Numbered from the stretch's first letter, positions 34,537 through 43,587 are shown. The stretch is 64,000 nt of DNA from Pseudacidovorax sp. RU35E (GCF_900156165.1 NZ_FTMY01000003.1:372001-436000), one strand, 5' to 3'. The notes: generated from the letters alone by a model not told the origin. Translations and numbers: made by a program.

Positions 34537-35328
34537 ATGGATCTGCAACTGCGCGACAAGGTCGCCATCATCACCGGCCCGGCCAAGGGCATGGGCGCCG
34601 CCATCACCCTGGCCTTTGCCCGCGAAGGCGCCAAGCTGGTGCTGGCCGGCCGCGACACCGCCGCCATCGAACCCGTGGCCGCCGAGGCCCGCGCGCTGGG
34701 CGTGCCAGCCCAGGTCGTGGCCTGCGACCTCACCGTCTCCAGCCAGACCGAGGCGCTGGCCACGGCGGCGCTCGCCGCCTTCGGCCGCATCGACATCCTG
34801 GTCAACGTGGCCGGCGGCTCCGGCCCCATCGGCAAGACCGGCTGGGAGACCACGACGGAAGAGTTCGACGAGATCGTGCGCCTGAACATGACCGGCTGCT
34901 TCAACACCATCCGCGCCGTGATGCCCGCGATGGTGGAGCAGCGCAGCGGCAAGATCGTCAACGTGGGCGGCACCTTCGGTCTGCGGGGGCGCGCCGGGCG
35001 CATGGCGTACTCGGCGTCCAAGTGGGGCCTGCGCGGCATCACCAAGAGCTTCGCGCTGGAGGCCGGACCGCACAACATCAACGTCAACAACGTCGCACCG
35101 GGCATGGTCGACGGGCCGCGCTTCCGCGAGAAGGTGTGCGCCAACATGGCCCAGCGCCTGGGCATCACGCTGGAAGAAGCCATGCAGCGCCATGCGGCCG
35201 ACTACGCACTGCGGCGCGTCTCCACCGACACCGACATCGCCAACGCCTGCCTGTTCATGGCCAGCGAGGTGTCGCGGCAGATCACCGGCGCCGACCTGCC
35301 GGTCGACGGCGGCTGGGCCGCGCTGTGA
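34537..35328 (+). CDS. SDR-family protein lacking the usual catalytic Ser
   Basis: A 263-residue SDR. The cofactor motif TGPAKGMG spans 13-20, NVAG is near 90, and Tyr158 and Lys162 lie in YSASK. The residue 13 before Tyr, normally the catalytic Ser (NxSS or NIGS), is Gly145 in NVGGTFG; Thr146 is next to it and might substitute. It ends with the usual ITGADLPVDGGW. It may oxidise or reduce a ring hydroxyl or oxo group before ring opening by its neighbours. The ATG follows an AAGAAGAG purine stretch. Confidence 0.85.
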   Translation: MDLQLRDKVAIITGPAKGMGAAITLAFAREGAKLVLAGRDTAAIEPVAAEARALGVPAQVVACDLTVSSQTEALATAALAAFGRIDILVNVAGGSGPIGKTGWETTTEEFDEIVRLNMTGCFNTIRAVMPAMVEQRSGKIVNVGGTFGLRGRAGRMAYSASKWGLRGITKSFALEAGPHNINVNNVAPGMVDGPRFREKVCANMAQRLGITLEEAMQRHAADYALRRVSTDTDIANACLFMASEVSRQITGADLPVDGGWAAL

Positions 35329-35345
35329 GCACGGGAGCGAACACC

Positions 35346-36818
35346 ATGCGACCCGAAGTCGACCTCGTCATCCGCGGCGCGAGCGTGGTCTCGCCCGACG
35401 CCATCGTGCCGGCCAGCGTGGCCATCGCCGGCGAGCAGATCGTGGCCGTGGGCCACGACGACACCATGCCGCCCGCGCGCGAGGAACTGCGCGCCGATGG
35501 CCTGTTCCTGCTGCCCGGCGCCATCGACAGCCATGTGCACTTCCGCGACCCCGGCTATCCGCACAAGGAGACCTGGCGCACCGGCTCGGCCGCCGCGGCG
35601 CTGGGCGGCGTGACCACCGTCTTCGACATGCCCAACACCTCGCCGGCCACCGGCACGGTGGAGGCGCTGCGCCTCAAGCAGAAGGCGGCCGAGGCCTCGT
35701 ACTGCGACTTCGGCATCCACGGCCTGCTGGGCGACGACACCATCGAGCGGCTGGAGGAGCTGCTGGAGGCCGGCGTCACCAGCTTCAAGGCCTTCGTGGG
35801 CAACACCTTCGGCAACCTGCCCGCGCCCACGGACGGTGCGTTGCTGGAGGGCTTCGAGACGCTGGCGCCGCTGGGCATCCGCACCGTGGTGCATGCCGAG
35901 AACTCGTCCATCCTCTTCCGCCGCCAGAAGAAGATGCAGGACGCCGGCCGCATCGACGCGCTGGCGCACCTTGCTGCGCGGCCCGCCGTGGCGGAGATCG
36001 AGGCCATCGGCCGCGTGCTCACGCTGGCCGAATGGACCGGCGCGCGGGTGCACATCGCGCACCACAGCGCGGCGGATTCGCTCTTCCTGCTGCGCGAGGC
36101 CAAGCGCCGAGGCGTGGACGTGACGGCCGAGACCTGCCCGCAGTACCTGCTGCTCAACACCGAGCACATGCGCAAGCTGGGCGGCGTGATGCGGCTGAAC
36201 CCGCCCATCCGCGAGCCGCGCCACAACCAGCCGCTGTGGGACGCGCTGATGGACGGCACGCTGGACATGATCGCCACCGACCATGCGCCGCACGCGCCCG
36301 AGGAGAAGACGCGCGAGAGCATCTGGGACTGCGACTGCGGCTTCCCGGGCGTGGAGACGCAGATGCCGCTGATGCTCACCGAGGTCAACCGTGGCCGCGC
36401 CTCGCTGATGGACTACGTGCGCTGGAGCGCCGTCGCGCCGGCCAGGGCCTGGGGCCTGTATGGCACCAAGGGCGTGATCGCGTCCGGCGCCCATGCGGAC
36501 ATCGCCATCGTCGACATGGCGCGCCAGGGCGTGCTGTCGCAGAACCGGCTGCAGAGCATCAGCCGCATCTCGCCCTGGAACGGCCGGCCGGTGCAGGGCT
36601 ATCCGCTGCATACGCTGCTGCGTGGGCGCTTCGTCATGCGCGAAGGCCGGCTGGTGGAAGACGCCGTGGGCTGGGGCCGTTCGGTCAAGGCGGTGCAGAA
36701 GATGCCCACGCCCCGGCCGCGCAACACCGAGCACTACAGCCGCGCCATCCTGCAGACGCCGCCCGGCGTGCCGTCCACCGCGGTGCCGGTGGGCGAGGTG
36801 GACTGGAGCGCCGAATGA
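35346..36818 (+). CDS. cyclic amidohydrolase, dihydroorotase/allantoinase/hydantoinase type
   Basis: A 490-residue amidohydrolase. Metal ligands His63 and His65 are in DSHVHFRDPG, the probably carbamylated Lys148 in TSFKAFVGN, further His in VVHAEN and IAHHSA, and the Asp in ATDHAPHAPEEK. This is the class I dihydroorotase/allantoinase/dihydropyrimidinase core. The dedicated arrangement next to an AtzD-type gene speaks for a catabolic ring opener of five- or six-membered cyclic ureides rather than biosynthetic PyrC. Its stop overlaps the next start (ATGA). Confidence 0.88.
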   Translation: MRPEVDLVIRGASVVSPDAIVPASVAIAGEQIVAVGHDDTMPPAREELRADGLFLLPGAIDSHVHFRDPGYPHKETWRTGSAAAALGGVTTVFDMPNTSPATGTVEALRLKQKAAEASYCDFGIHGLLGDDTIERLEELLEAGVTSFKAFVGNTFGNLPAPTDGALLEGFETLAPLGIRTVVHAENSSILFRRQKKMQDAGRIDALAHLAARPAVAEIEAIGRVLTLAEWTGARVHIAHHSAADSLFLLREAKRRGVDVTAETCPQYLLLNTEHMRKLGGVMRLNPPIREPRHNQPLWDALMDGTLDMIATDHAPHAPEEKTRESIWDCDCGFPGVETQMPLMLTEVNRGRASLMDYVRWSAVAPARAWGLYGTKGVIASGAHADIAIVDMARQGVLSQNRLQSISRISPWNGRPVQGYPLHTLLRGRFVMREGRLVEDAVGWGRSVKAVQKMPTPRPRNTEHYSRAILQTPPGVPSTAVPVGEVDWSAE

Positions 36819-37942
36819 GCGCCCGCGTCCCCCAGCATGTGGACGCCCATGTGGTGCCCTGCCGCGGGCCCGGCGACCTGAGTGGCGTGCAGGCCCTCGT
36901 CGAGGCCGGCGTGCTCGAACCGCGCGACATCGTCGCGGTGATGGGCAAGACCGAGGGCAACGGCTGCGTCAACGACCACACGCGCGACTTCGCCGCCATG
37001 GCCTGGTGCCACTACCTGGCGCCCCACCGCGGCTGCACGCCGCAGGCGGTGCATGCGCAGGTGGCGCTGGTGATGTCCGGTGGCACCGAGGGCGTGCTGT
37101 CGCCGCACTTCACCGTCTTCACCCGCCGCGCGGCATTGCCGCATGAAGTGGTGGAGGGCGAGAAGCGGCTGGTGGTCGGCATCGCCCACACGCGCGACTT
37201 CGCGCCGGAGGAGATGGGCCGCCAGGCGCAGATCGCCGCCACGGCCGAGGCGGTGCAGGCCGCCATGCGCGACGCCGGCATCGACAGCGCGGCCGACGTG
37301 CACTTCGTGCAGGTGAAGTGCCCGCTGCTCACTTCGGCCAAGGTGGACGACGCGCTCGGCCGCGGGTTGGACACGGTGACCCGCGACACCTACGAGTCGA
37401 TGGGCTACTCGCGCGCCGCCTCGGCGCTGGGCGTGGGCGTGGCGCTGGGCGAGATCGACCCGGCCCGCGCGACCGATGCCGCCGTGCTGCACGACACGTC
37501 GCTGCATTCGGCGCGCGCCTCGGTGTCGGCCGGCATCGAGCTGGAGGGCAACGTGGTCATCGTGCTGGGCGAGGCCACGGGCAGTGCCTCGCCGCTGCGC
37601 ATCGGCCATGCGCTGATGCGCGACGCCGTCGACACTGCCGGCCTGCGCACGCTGCTGCGCGAGCACTTCGGGCTGGACCCGGAGGCCGATGCGGCGCTCA
37701 TCGCGCAGCAGCTGGTCAACCTGCTCGCCAAGGCCGAGGCCAGCCCCGACGGCCGGGTGCGCGGCCTGCGCCACACCATGCTGAACGACTCGGACATCCA
37801 CTCCACCCGTCACGCCCGTGCCGCCGTCGGCGCGGTGCTGGCCTCGGTGGCCGGCCGCACGGCGCTGTACGTCTCGGGCGGTGCCGAGCACCAGGGCCCG
37901 CCCGGCGGCGGCCCGGTGGCGGCGCTGGTGCGCGTGGGCTGA
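36815..37942 (+). CDS. atzD: ring-opening amidohydrolase, cyanuric acid hydrolase (AtzD) / barbiturase family
   Basis: A 375-residue member of the small AtzD/barbiturase family. The first Lys-Ser pair is Lys45 (VMGKTEGNG) and Ser88 (MSGGTEGVLSPH). Other blocks that match AtzD as I recall it are HFVQVKCPLLTSAK, DTYESMGYSRAASALG, RHTMLNDSDIHSTRHARA and YVSGGAEHQGPPGGGP. It opens cyanuric acid to carboxybiuret, or barbiturate to ureidomalonate. AtzE/G, BiuH and AtzF in the same window favour cyanuric acid; the dihydropyrimidinase-like neighbour leaves barbiturate possible. It is coupled to the cyclic amidohydrolase by ATGA. Confidence 0.87.
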   Translation: MSARVPQHVDAHVVPCRGPGDLSGVQALVEAGVLEPRDIVAVMGKTEGNGCVNDHTRDFAAMAWCHYLAPHRGCTPQAVHAQVALVMSGGTEGVLSPHFTVFTRRAALPHEVVEGEKRLVVGIAHTRDFAPEEMGRQAQIAATAEAVQAAMRDAGIDSAADVHFVQVKCPLLTSAKVDDALGRGLDTVTRDTYESMGYSRAASALGVGVALGEIDPARATDAAVLHDTSLHSARASVSAGIELEGNVVIVLGEATGSASPLRIGHALMRDAVDTAGLRTLLREHFGLDPEADAALIAQQLVNLLAKAEASPDGRVRGLRHTMLNDSDIHSTRHARAAVGAVLASVAGRTALYVSGGAEHQGPPGGGPVAALVRVG

Positions 37943-37964
37943 CACCTCTTTCGCGGGAACCTCC

Positions 37965-38834
37965 ATGAGCCAGAGCTTCATCCAACTCTCCGACGTGATG
38001 CTGCGCTACGGCGGCGGCACCATCGCCCTGGACCACACCACGCTGGGCATCGACCGTGGCGACTTCGTCGCGCTGGTCGGCCCCAGCGGCTGCGGCAAGT
38101 CCACCATCCTCAAGCTGCTGGCCGGCCTGCTGCGTCCCACCTCGGGCGCCGTCATCGCCGGCGGGCGCGAAGTGGGGCCGGCGGGTGCCCGGCCCGTGGC
38201 GGCCGGGCGGCCGGCGCTGCGCATCGGCCTGGCCTTCCAGAACCCGACCATGCTGCCCTGGCTCACGATCCGCGAGAACGTGATGATCCCGCTGAAGATC
38301 GTCGAGCCCTTCCGCCAGGATTACGCCCGCAAGAAACGCGGCGAGTACGCCGAGCGCGCCGACGCGCTGCTGGCCCAGGTGGGCCTGCGCGGCTTCGGCG
38401 ACAAGCGGCCCTGGCAGCTGTCGGGCGGCATGCTGCAGCGCGCCTCGCTGTGCCGCGCGCTGGTGCACCAACCCGAGCTGCTGCTGCTGGACGAGCCTTT
38501 CGGCGCCCTCGACCAGTTCACCCGCGAGGAGCTGTGGGACATCATGCAGACGCTGTGGATGACCCAGCGGCCCACCGTGCTGCTGGTGACGCACGACCTG
38601 CGCGAGTCGGCCTACCTGGCCAACCGCATCTGCGTGATGAGCGCGCGGCCCGGCCGCATCCTGGAGACGCGCGACGTGGACTTCGCCCGGCCGCGCACGC
38701 TGCAGTCCAGCTACGACCCCGCCTTCGGCGCGCTGGTGCAGCAGCTGCGCATGCGCATCGCCGAGGCGCGCTGCGAGGGCGACGCGACGCCCGCGCCCGT
38801 GGCGGTGCCCGCGCTGCAGGAGGTGGTGGCATGA
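37965..38834 (+). CDS. ABC ATPase of NMT1-type importer
   Basis: A 289-residue ATPase. Walker A is GPSGCGKST (about residue 41), the Q-loop FQNPTMLPW, the signature LSGGMLQRA, Walker B LLLLDEPFGALD and the switch His in LVTHDLRES. The insert [18 protein letters not shown] before the Q-loop is longer than in most SsuB/TauB relatives. The C-terminal tail is Ala/Pro-rich. It overlaps the permease start by ATGA and serves the receptors at 33449 and 39723. Confidence 0.88.
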   Translation: MSQSFIQLSDVMLRYGGGTIALDHTTLGIDRGDFVALVGPSGCGKSTILKLLAGLLRPTSGAVIAGGREVGPAGARPVAAGRPALRIGLAFQNPTMLPWLTIRENVMIPLKIVEPFRQDYARKKRGEYAERADALLAQVGLRGFGDKRPWQLSGGMLQRASLCRALVHQPELLLLDEPFGALDQFTREELWDIMQTLWMTQRPTVLLVTHDLRESAYLANRICVMSARPGRILETRDVDFARPRTLQSSYDPAFGALVQQLRMRIAEARCEGDATPAPVAVPALQEVVA

Positions 38835-39622
38835 AGACCGGCCTGTCGCCCCTGGCGCGCCAGCGCCTGCTCTCCGGCCTGGCGCTGGTCGGCTTCTTCG
38901 TGGCGTGGGAGCTCATCTGTCTGGCCACCGGCATCTCGGACCTGGTGCTGCCGCGGCCCAGCCAGATCGCCCGCGTGCTGATCGAGCGCATGCCGCTCCT
39001 GTGGCCGCACACGGTGCAGACGCTCTACACCACGCTGCTGGGCTTCGCGCTGGGCGTGGCGGCGGGCATCGTCATCGGCGTGGGCATCGGCTCGTCGCGG
39101 CTGGCCTACGACGTCACCTATCCGCTGCTGGTGGGCTTCTCCAGCATTCCGAAGGTGGCGGTGGTGCCGCTGTTCGTCGTGTGGTTCGGCGCCGGCACCG
39201 TGCCGGCGGTGCTGACCTCGATGGTCATCAGCATCTTCCCGGTGGTGGTCAACGTGGCCACGGGCCTGGCGAGCACCGAGCCTGAATTGGAGGACGTGCT
39301 GCGCGTGCTGGGCGCGCGCAAGCGCGACATCCTCTGGAACGTGGGCCTGCCGCGCGCCATGCCCTACCTGTTCGCCTCGCTCAAGATCGCCATCACGCTG
39401 TCCTTCGTGGGCACGGTGCTGTCGGAGACCGTGGCCTCCAACCGCGGCATCGGCACCGTGATGATGATCGCCAGCGGCAACTTCGACGTGCCGATGGTGT
39501 TCGCCGGCCTCTTCCTGCTGGCGGCCATGGGCGTGGTGCTCTATGCGCTGTCGGCGCTGGTGGAGCGGCGCGTGACCGGCTGGTCGCAGCGCAAGACCGA
39601 CCTGGCGGCCACGGGCGCCTGA
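38831..39622 (+). CDS. ABC permease of NMT1-type importer
   Basis: A 263-residue BPD_transp_1 permease with about six membrane helices and the EAA loop [29 protein letters not shown] around residue 156-185. It has the length and layout of SsuC/ThiX-like permeases. It starts inside the end of the ATPase gene. A 100-bp gap with a short repeat follows before the second receptor gene. Confidence 0.88.
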   Translation: MKTGLSPLARQRLLSGLALVGFFVAWELICLATGISDLVLPRPSQIARVLIERMPLLWPHTVQTLYTTLLGFALGVAAGIVIGVGIGSSRLAYDVTYPLLVGFSSIPKVAVVPLFVVWFGAGTVPAVLTSMVISIFPVVVNVATGLASTEPELEDVLRVLGARKRDILWNVGLPRAMPYLFASLKIAITLSFVGTVLSETVASNRGIGTVMMIASGNFDVPMVFAGLFLLAAMGVVLYALSALVERRVTGWSQRKTDLAATGA

Positions 39623-39645
39623 GATGCGGGTCGGTGAACCCCACA

Positions 39646-39672
39646 TCGTTCAGGCTGAGCCTGTCGAAGCCG
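39646..39672. repeat. short palindromic repeat of the CAGGCTxAGCCTG type
   Basis: CAGGCT (39651-39656), G, AGCCTG (39658-39663) is a perfect palindrome inside a sequence reading CGTTCAGGCTGAGCC then TGTCGAAGCC. From memory, this is a dispersed REP-like intergenic repeat in many Pseudomonadota. It lies between the permease and the second receptor in the operon and may affect local mRNA stability. Confidence 0.55.
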
Positions 39673-39722
39673 GGGCACCCGCTCGCCAAAGCCCTTCTTC
39701 TTTCGACTTCCAAGGAGCTTCC

Positions 39723-40784
39723 ATGTCCCGCTTCCTCCCCCGTCGCGCCGCTGGCCTGGCGCTGTCGGCCCTGTCCCTGCTGATGGCCCTGGGCGCCACG
39801 CTGGTGCCCGCGCCGGCCGCCGCGCAGGCCGAGACCCCGATCAAGTTCGTCCTCGACTGGAAGCTGCAGGGCGTGCACGCCTGGTACTACCTCGCGCAGG
39901 ACCGGGGCTACTTCGCCCGCGAGAAGCTGGCCGTCACCATCGACCAGGGCGATGGTTCGGCCGCCACCGTCACCAAGATCATGGCCGGCGCCTACCAGGC
40001 CGGCTTCGGCGACGTGAACGCCATCGTGCAGAACGCCGCCGCCAAGCCCGGCCAGGCGCCGGTGATGGTCTACATGCTCTACAACCGCGCGCCCTTCGCG
40101 CTGATCGCCAAGGCCGACGGACCGATCCGCACGCCCAAGGACCTGCAGGGACGTACCGTCGGCACGCCCGCGGGCGGGGCCGCGGCCCGCATGTTCCCGG
40201 TGATCGCGGCGCGCACCGGCATCGACGCCGCCAAGGTCACCTGGACCAACGTCGCGCCCAACCTGCAGGAGCAGCTGCTGCTCAAGGGCCATGTGGATGC
40301 CGCGGCCGTGTTCTCGGTCACCAGCTACATGAACCTGGTGGCGCAGGGCATCGACCCGGACAAGGACATCCGCTGGTTCCACTACGGCGACTACGGCGTC
40401 GAGCTCTACGGCAACGGCGTGATGGTGTCTCAGCAGCTGCTGCGCGAGCGGCCCGAGGCCGTGGCCGGTCTGGTGCGGGCGATCAACCACGCGGTGCGCG
40501 ACACCATCGCCGACCCCGACGCCGCCATCGCCGCGCTGGTCAAGCGCGAGCCGCTGCTCAACAAGGAGCTGGAGAAGCGCCGGCTGCTCTACACGCTCAA
40601 GACCGTCATGCTCATGCCCGAGGTGACCACGCAGGGCCTGGGCGACGTGAGCGATGCCCGCTTCGCCCGCGGCTTCCTGCAGCTCAAGGAGGCCTTCGAC
40701 CTGCCGCGCGTGCCCACGGCCGCCGAGGTCTTCGACCGCCGCTTCCTGCCGCCGCTGGCCGAGCGCACGGTGGCCAAGCGATGA
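39723..40784 (+). CDS. NMT1/THI5-type ABC receptor (copy 2)
   Basis: A 353-residue receptor with signal peptide [20 protein letters not shown]... ending near residue 37 (AAAQA). The mature start [27 protein letters not shown] parallels copy 1 at 33449 almost position by position, and both end in [10 protein letters not shown]-type blocks ([13 protein letters not shown] here). It lies directly after the permease, so it is probably the original partner. The ATG at 39723 with AAGGAG upstream is chosen over one at 39624 that would read through the repeat. Its stop overlaps the amidohydrolase start (ATGA). Confidence 0.9.
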   Translation: MSRFLPRRAAGLALSALSLLMALGATLVPAPAAAQAETPIKFVLDWKLQGVHAWYYLAQDRGYFAREKLAVTIDQGDGSAATVTKIMAGAYQAGFGDVNAIVQNAAAKPGQAPVMVYMLYNRAPFALIAKADGPIRTPKDLQGRTVGTPAGGAAARMFPVIAARTGIDAAKVTWTNVAPNLQEQLLLKGHVDAAAVFSVTSYMNLVAQGIDPDKDIRWFHYGDYGVELYGNGVMVSQQLLRERPEAVAGLVRAINHAVRDTIADPDAAIAALVKREPLLNKELEKRRLLYTLKTVMLMPEVTTQGLGDVSDARFARGFLQLKEAFDLPRVPTAAEVFDRRFLPPLAERTVAKR

Positions 40785-42238
40785 GCGACACCGCCACCGT
40801 CCTCGACTGCGCCTGGCTGCTGGCCGAGCCCGGTGCGGCCTCCGCGCAGCGGGACAGGCGCATCCGGCTCGATGGCGGTGTCGTGTCCGCCATCGAGGCC
40901 CTGCCTGCCCCGGTGCCCGGCCGCCGCCGGCTGGCCCTGCCGGCGCTGGCCAATGCGCACGACCATGCGCGCACCGTGCGCAGTGCCACGCTGGGCGCCT
41001 TCGGCCAGCCGCTCGAAGGCTGGCTGCCCTTCCTGGGCGTGGTGCCGGGCATGGACCCATACCTGTGCGCCGCGACCTCCTTCGCCCGCTCGCTGCGCAA
41101 CGGCGTGGTGGACCTGATGGTGCACTACACCCGTGTGCAGGGCGGCCTGCCCTATGTCGACGAGGCAGCGGCCGTGGGCCGGGCCGCGCGCGACGTGGGC
41201 GTGCGCATCGGCTTTGCCGTCGCCATGCGCGACCGCCACGGGCTGGGCTACGCGGATGACGGGGCGGTGCTGGCCGCGCTGCGCCCGGCCATCCGCGACG
41301 ACATCGCCCGCCGGCTGTCGGCGCCGTCGGTGCCGCCCGCGCAGCAGCTTGCGCTGGTGGAAGAAGTCGCGCAGCGCTTCGCCGACGAAGGGCTCGGCGC
41401 CCATGCGGATCTGCAGTACGGCCCCACCGGCGTGCAGTGGTGCAGCACGCCGCTGCTCGAAGCCATCGCGCAGGCCTCGGCCGACACCGGCCGCCGCGTG
41501 CACATGCACCTGCTGGAGACGCAGTACCAGCGTGCCTGGGCCGATGCCGCGCATCCGGGCGGCATCGTGCGCTTCCTGGACGACATCGGCCTGCTCGGCC
41601 CGCGGCTCACGCTGGCGCACTGCACCTGGGCGCGGCCGGAGGAGCTGGCCCTGATCGCCGAACGTGGCGCGACCATCGCGGTCAACACCAGTTCCAACCT
41701 GGGCCTCCAATCGGGCATCGCCCCGATGGCGCAGATGCTGGCGAGCGGCTGCCGCGTCGCCATGGGCCTGGACGGCATGGCCTTCGATGAGGACGACGAC
41801 GCCCTGCGCGAGGCACGCCTGGCCTATGCGCTGCACCGCGGCTGGGGCTACGACACCACCATGACGCCGGCCCAGCTCTGGCGCTTCGCCTCGCGCGGGC
41901 GCATCGCACCGGGCGAGCGGGCGGATATCGTGCTGCTCGACTGGGACGCGCTGGACGACGACGCCCTGTTCGACGACGTCGATCCGCTGGACCTGCTGCT
42001 CGCCCGCGGCAGCGGCCGGCACGTGCACACCGTCATCGCCGGTGGCCGCGCCGTGGTCGAGGCCGGCCGCGTGCAGGGCGTGGACGAGGTCGCCCTGCAG
42101 GTCGAGCTGCGGACGCGCATGCGGGCGGCCCTGGCAACGGATACTGCCCAGGCCGGCTGGCGTCGCACCGTCAAGGCCTTCGCCGAGGACATGGCGCCCT
42201 TCTGCCGCGACGGCCGCTTCCTGGGCGGCTGCTGCTGA
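40781..42238 (+). CDS. ATZ/TRZ-type amidohydrolase (metal-dependent deaminase/dechlorinase family)
   Basis: A 485-residue amidohydrolase of the ATZ/TRZ, guanine and 8-oxoguanine deaminase superfamily. Metal ligands are the HDH of [10 protein letters not shown] (about residue 63-67), His in [10 protein letters not shown], His in LTLAHCTW and the Asp in [13 protein letters not shown]. Members remove amino, alkylamino or chloro groups from triazines, pyrimidines and purines. Here it would act just before ring opening by the AtzD-type enzyme. The leaving group cannot be inferred. It is coupled to receptor copy 2 by ATGA. Confidence 0.87.
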   Translation: MSDTATVLDCAWLLAEPGAASAQRDRRIRLDGGVVSAIEALPAPVPGRRRLALPALANAHDHARTVRSATLGAFGQPLEGWLPFLGVVPGMDPYLCAATSFARSLRNGVVDLMVHYTRVQGGLPYVDEAAAVGRAARDVGVRIGFAVAMRDRHGLGYADDGAVLAALRPAIRDDIARRLSAPSVPPAQQLALVEEVAQRFADEGLGAHADLQYGPTGVQWCSTPLLEAIAQASADTGRRVHMHLLETQYQRAWADAAHPGGIVRFLDDIGLLGPRLTLAHCTWARPEELALIAERGATIAVNTSSNLGLQSGIAPMAQMLASGCRVAMGLDGMAFDEDDDALREARLAYALHRGWGYDTTMTPAQLWRFASRGRIAPGERADIVLLDWDALDDDALFDDVDPLDLLLARGSGRHVHTVIAGGRAVVEAGRVQGVDEVALQVELRTRMRAALATDTAQAGWRRTVKAFAEDMAPFCRDGRFLGGCC

Positions 42239-42268
42239 CCCTTCTCCTTTTTCCAGAATCCTTCTTTC

Positions 42269-42694
42269 ATGACCCGTATCCGCATGCAGGCCGCCGGCTT
42301 CGACTTCGTCGCCGAGACCCATCCCGACGCGCCGCAGACCGTGGCCGCCTTCCTGCAGCTGCTGCCCTATCGGCAGAAGCTCATCCATGTGCGCTGGAGC
42401 GGCGAAGGCTGCTGGGTGCCGTTGGGCGAGTTCCGCCTGACCAACGAGGGCACGCCGGTGGGCTTCGAGAACCACACCAGCCACCCGTCGCGCGGCGACG
42501 TGCTGTTCTACCCGGGCGGCTACAGCGAGACGGAGATCATCCTGGCCTATGGCGCCTGCAGCTTCGCCAGCCGCATGGGCACGCTGGCCGGCAACCACTT
42601 CCTCACCATCGTCGAAGGCCGCGAGCACCTGCCCGAGCTGGGCCGGCGCGTGCTGTGGGAAGGCGCGCAGGACGTGGTGTTCAGCCTGGCCTGA
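42269..42694 (+). CDS. DUF3830 family protein
   Basis: A 141-residue cytoplasmic protein with the DUF3830 (cyclophilin-like fold) pattern: an early PQTVAAFLQLLPYRQKLIHVRWSGE block, HPSRGDVLFYPGGYSETEIILAYG, and FASRMGTLAGNHFLTIVEG. No catalytic residues are established for the family. It is often found beside hydantoinase and other cyclic-amide genes, so an accessory or isomerase-like role in the same pathway is inferred. It is the last gene of the string, 30 bp after the amidohydrolase and 8 bp from the convergent HDOD gene. Confidence 0.83.
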   Translation: MTRIRMQAAGFDFVAETHPDAPQTVAAFLQLLPYRQKLIHVRWSGEGCWVPLGEFRLTNEGTPVGFENHTSHPSRGDVLFYPGGYSETEIILAYGACSFASRMGTLAGNHFLTIVEGREHLPELGRRVLWEGAQDVVFSLA

Positions 42695-42702
42695 AGGTCG
42701 CC

Positions 42703-43587
42703 TCAGCGCGGACGGCTCAGCGCCTGCTGCATCGCCTGCACCTGGGCGTGCGCCTCGCGCACCACCTGGGCGGCCTCGCCGCGCTCCAGGATCTCGTCCA
42801 GGTCGATGCCGCAGACCGCCGGGTCGCGGGAGAACTCCTCGAAGGGCGACTGCGTCTGCGCCATCAGGTTGGCCAGTTGCAGCACGTCGCCCAGCGTCTC
42901 GGGCGGCGCCACCACGTAGCCGCGCCAGAGGGTCTCCATGGCCTGCGACAGCTCAATCGGTACGCGAAGCGCGGCCAGCAGGCGGCGGGTGCCGACGGCG
43001 AGCACGGCGTCGTTGCGTTGCGGCGCCGCCTCGGCGCCCGTCCACGGATGCGCGGCCAGGTCGATGCCGATGGCCTGCACCTGTGTGCGCGCCTTGGCCA
43101 GCACATAGAAGCCGGCGATGTCATGCAGCATGCCGGCGAAGAGCGCGGTGTCGGGGCTCACGGGGGTGAAGCGCCGCGCCAGCACCGCCGCCAGCGCCGC
43201 CACCTCGGTGCTGTGCGCCCACAGCCGGTCCACCATCGGCACGTTGACGCCCGCCGCCCGGTCGGCCAGCTGTGCGGTGACCAGCGACGAGGCCACTGCC
43301 CGCAGCATCTTCATCCCCAGCAGGTTGAGCGCCTCATGCGCGCTGGTGACGGTGCGGCCCGGCCGGCCATAGGCGGCGCTGTTGGCCAGCGCCACCATCT
43401 TGGCCGAGACCAGCGGCTCCCGGCTCACCAGCTGCACCACGTCGTCGAGGGTGCTGTCCTCGTGGCTGGCGCGGTCGATCAGCTGGATCAGCCCGGTGGA
43501 GGAGGTCAGGAAGGTCAGCGGCTCGTTGTCGAGGCCGCTGAACAGGGCCTCCTGCATGGCATGGCGGCTCGTCAGTTCCAGTCGCAT
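42703..43587 (-). CDS. HDOD-domain signalling protein
   Basis: A 294-residue protein with an HDOD domain over about residues 15-215. Visible elements are the LVSREPLVSAKMVALANSAAYG helix pair, the EALNLLGMKMLRAVA segment and the HDxAGFYVLAK turn (LFAGMLHDIAGFYVLAK). It is a non-catalytic relative of HD phosphohydrolases, usually tied to c-di-GMP, chemotaxis or stress control. The start is the ATG at 43587 with GGAG upstream. It marks the change from catabolic to core gene content. Confidence 0.85.
   Translation of the reverse strand: MRLELTSRHAMQEALFSGLDNEPLTFLTSSTGLIQLIDRASHEDSTLDDVVQLVSREPLVSAKMVALANSAAYGRPGRTVTSAHEALNLLGMKMLRAVASSLVTAQLADRAAGVNVPMVDRLWAHSTEVAALAAVLARRFTPVSPDTALFAGMLHDIAGFYVLAKARTQVQAIGIDLAAHPWTGAEAAPQRNDAVLAVGTRRLLAALRVPIELSQAMETLWRGYVVAPPETLGDVLQLANLMAQTQSPFEEFSRDPAVCGIDLDEILERGEAAQVVREAHAQVQAMQQALSRPR

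Noticed and set aside
35192-37942. A 916-codon frame covering the cyclic amidohydrolase and AtzD-type genes
   Set aside because: Only its last 375 codons (from 36815) are the AtzD-type protein; the upstream part is an out-of-frame shadow of the amidohydrolase with no motifs.
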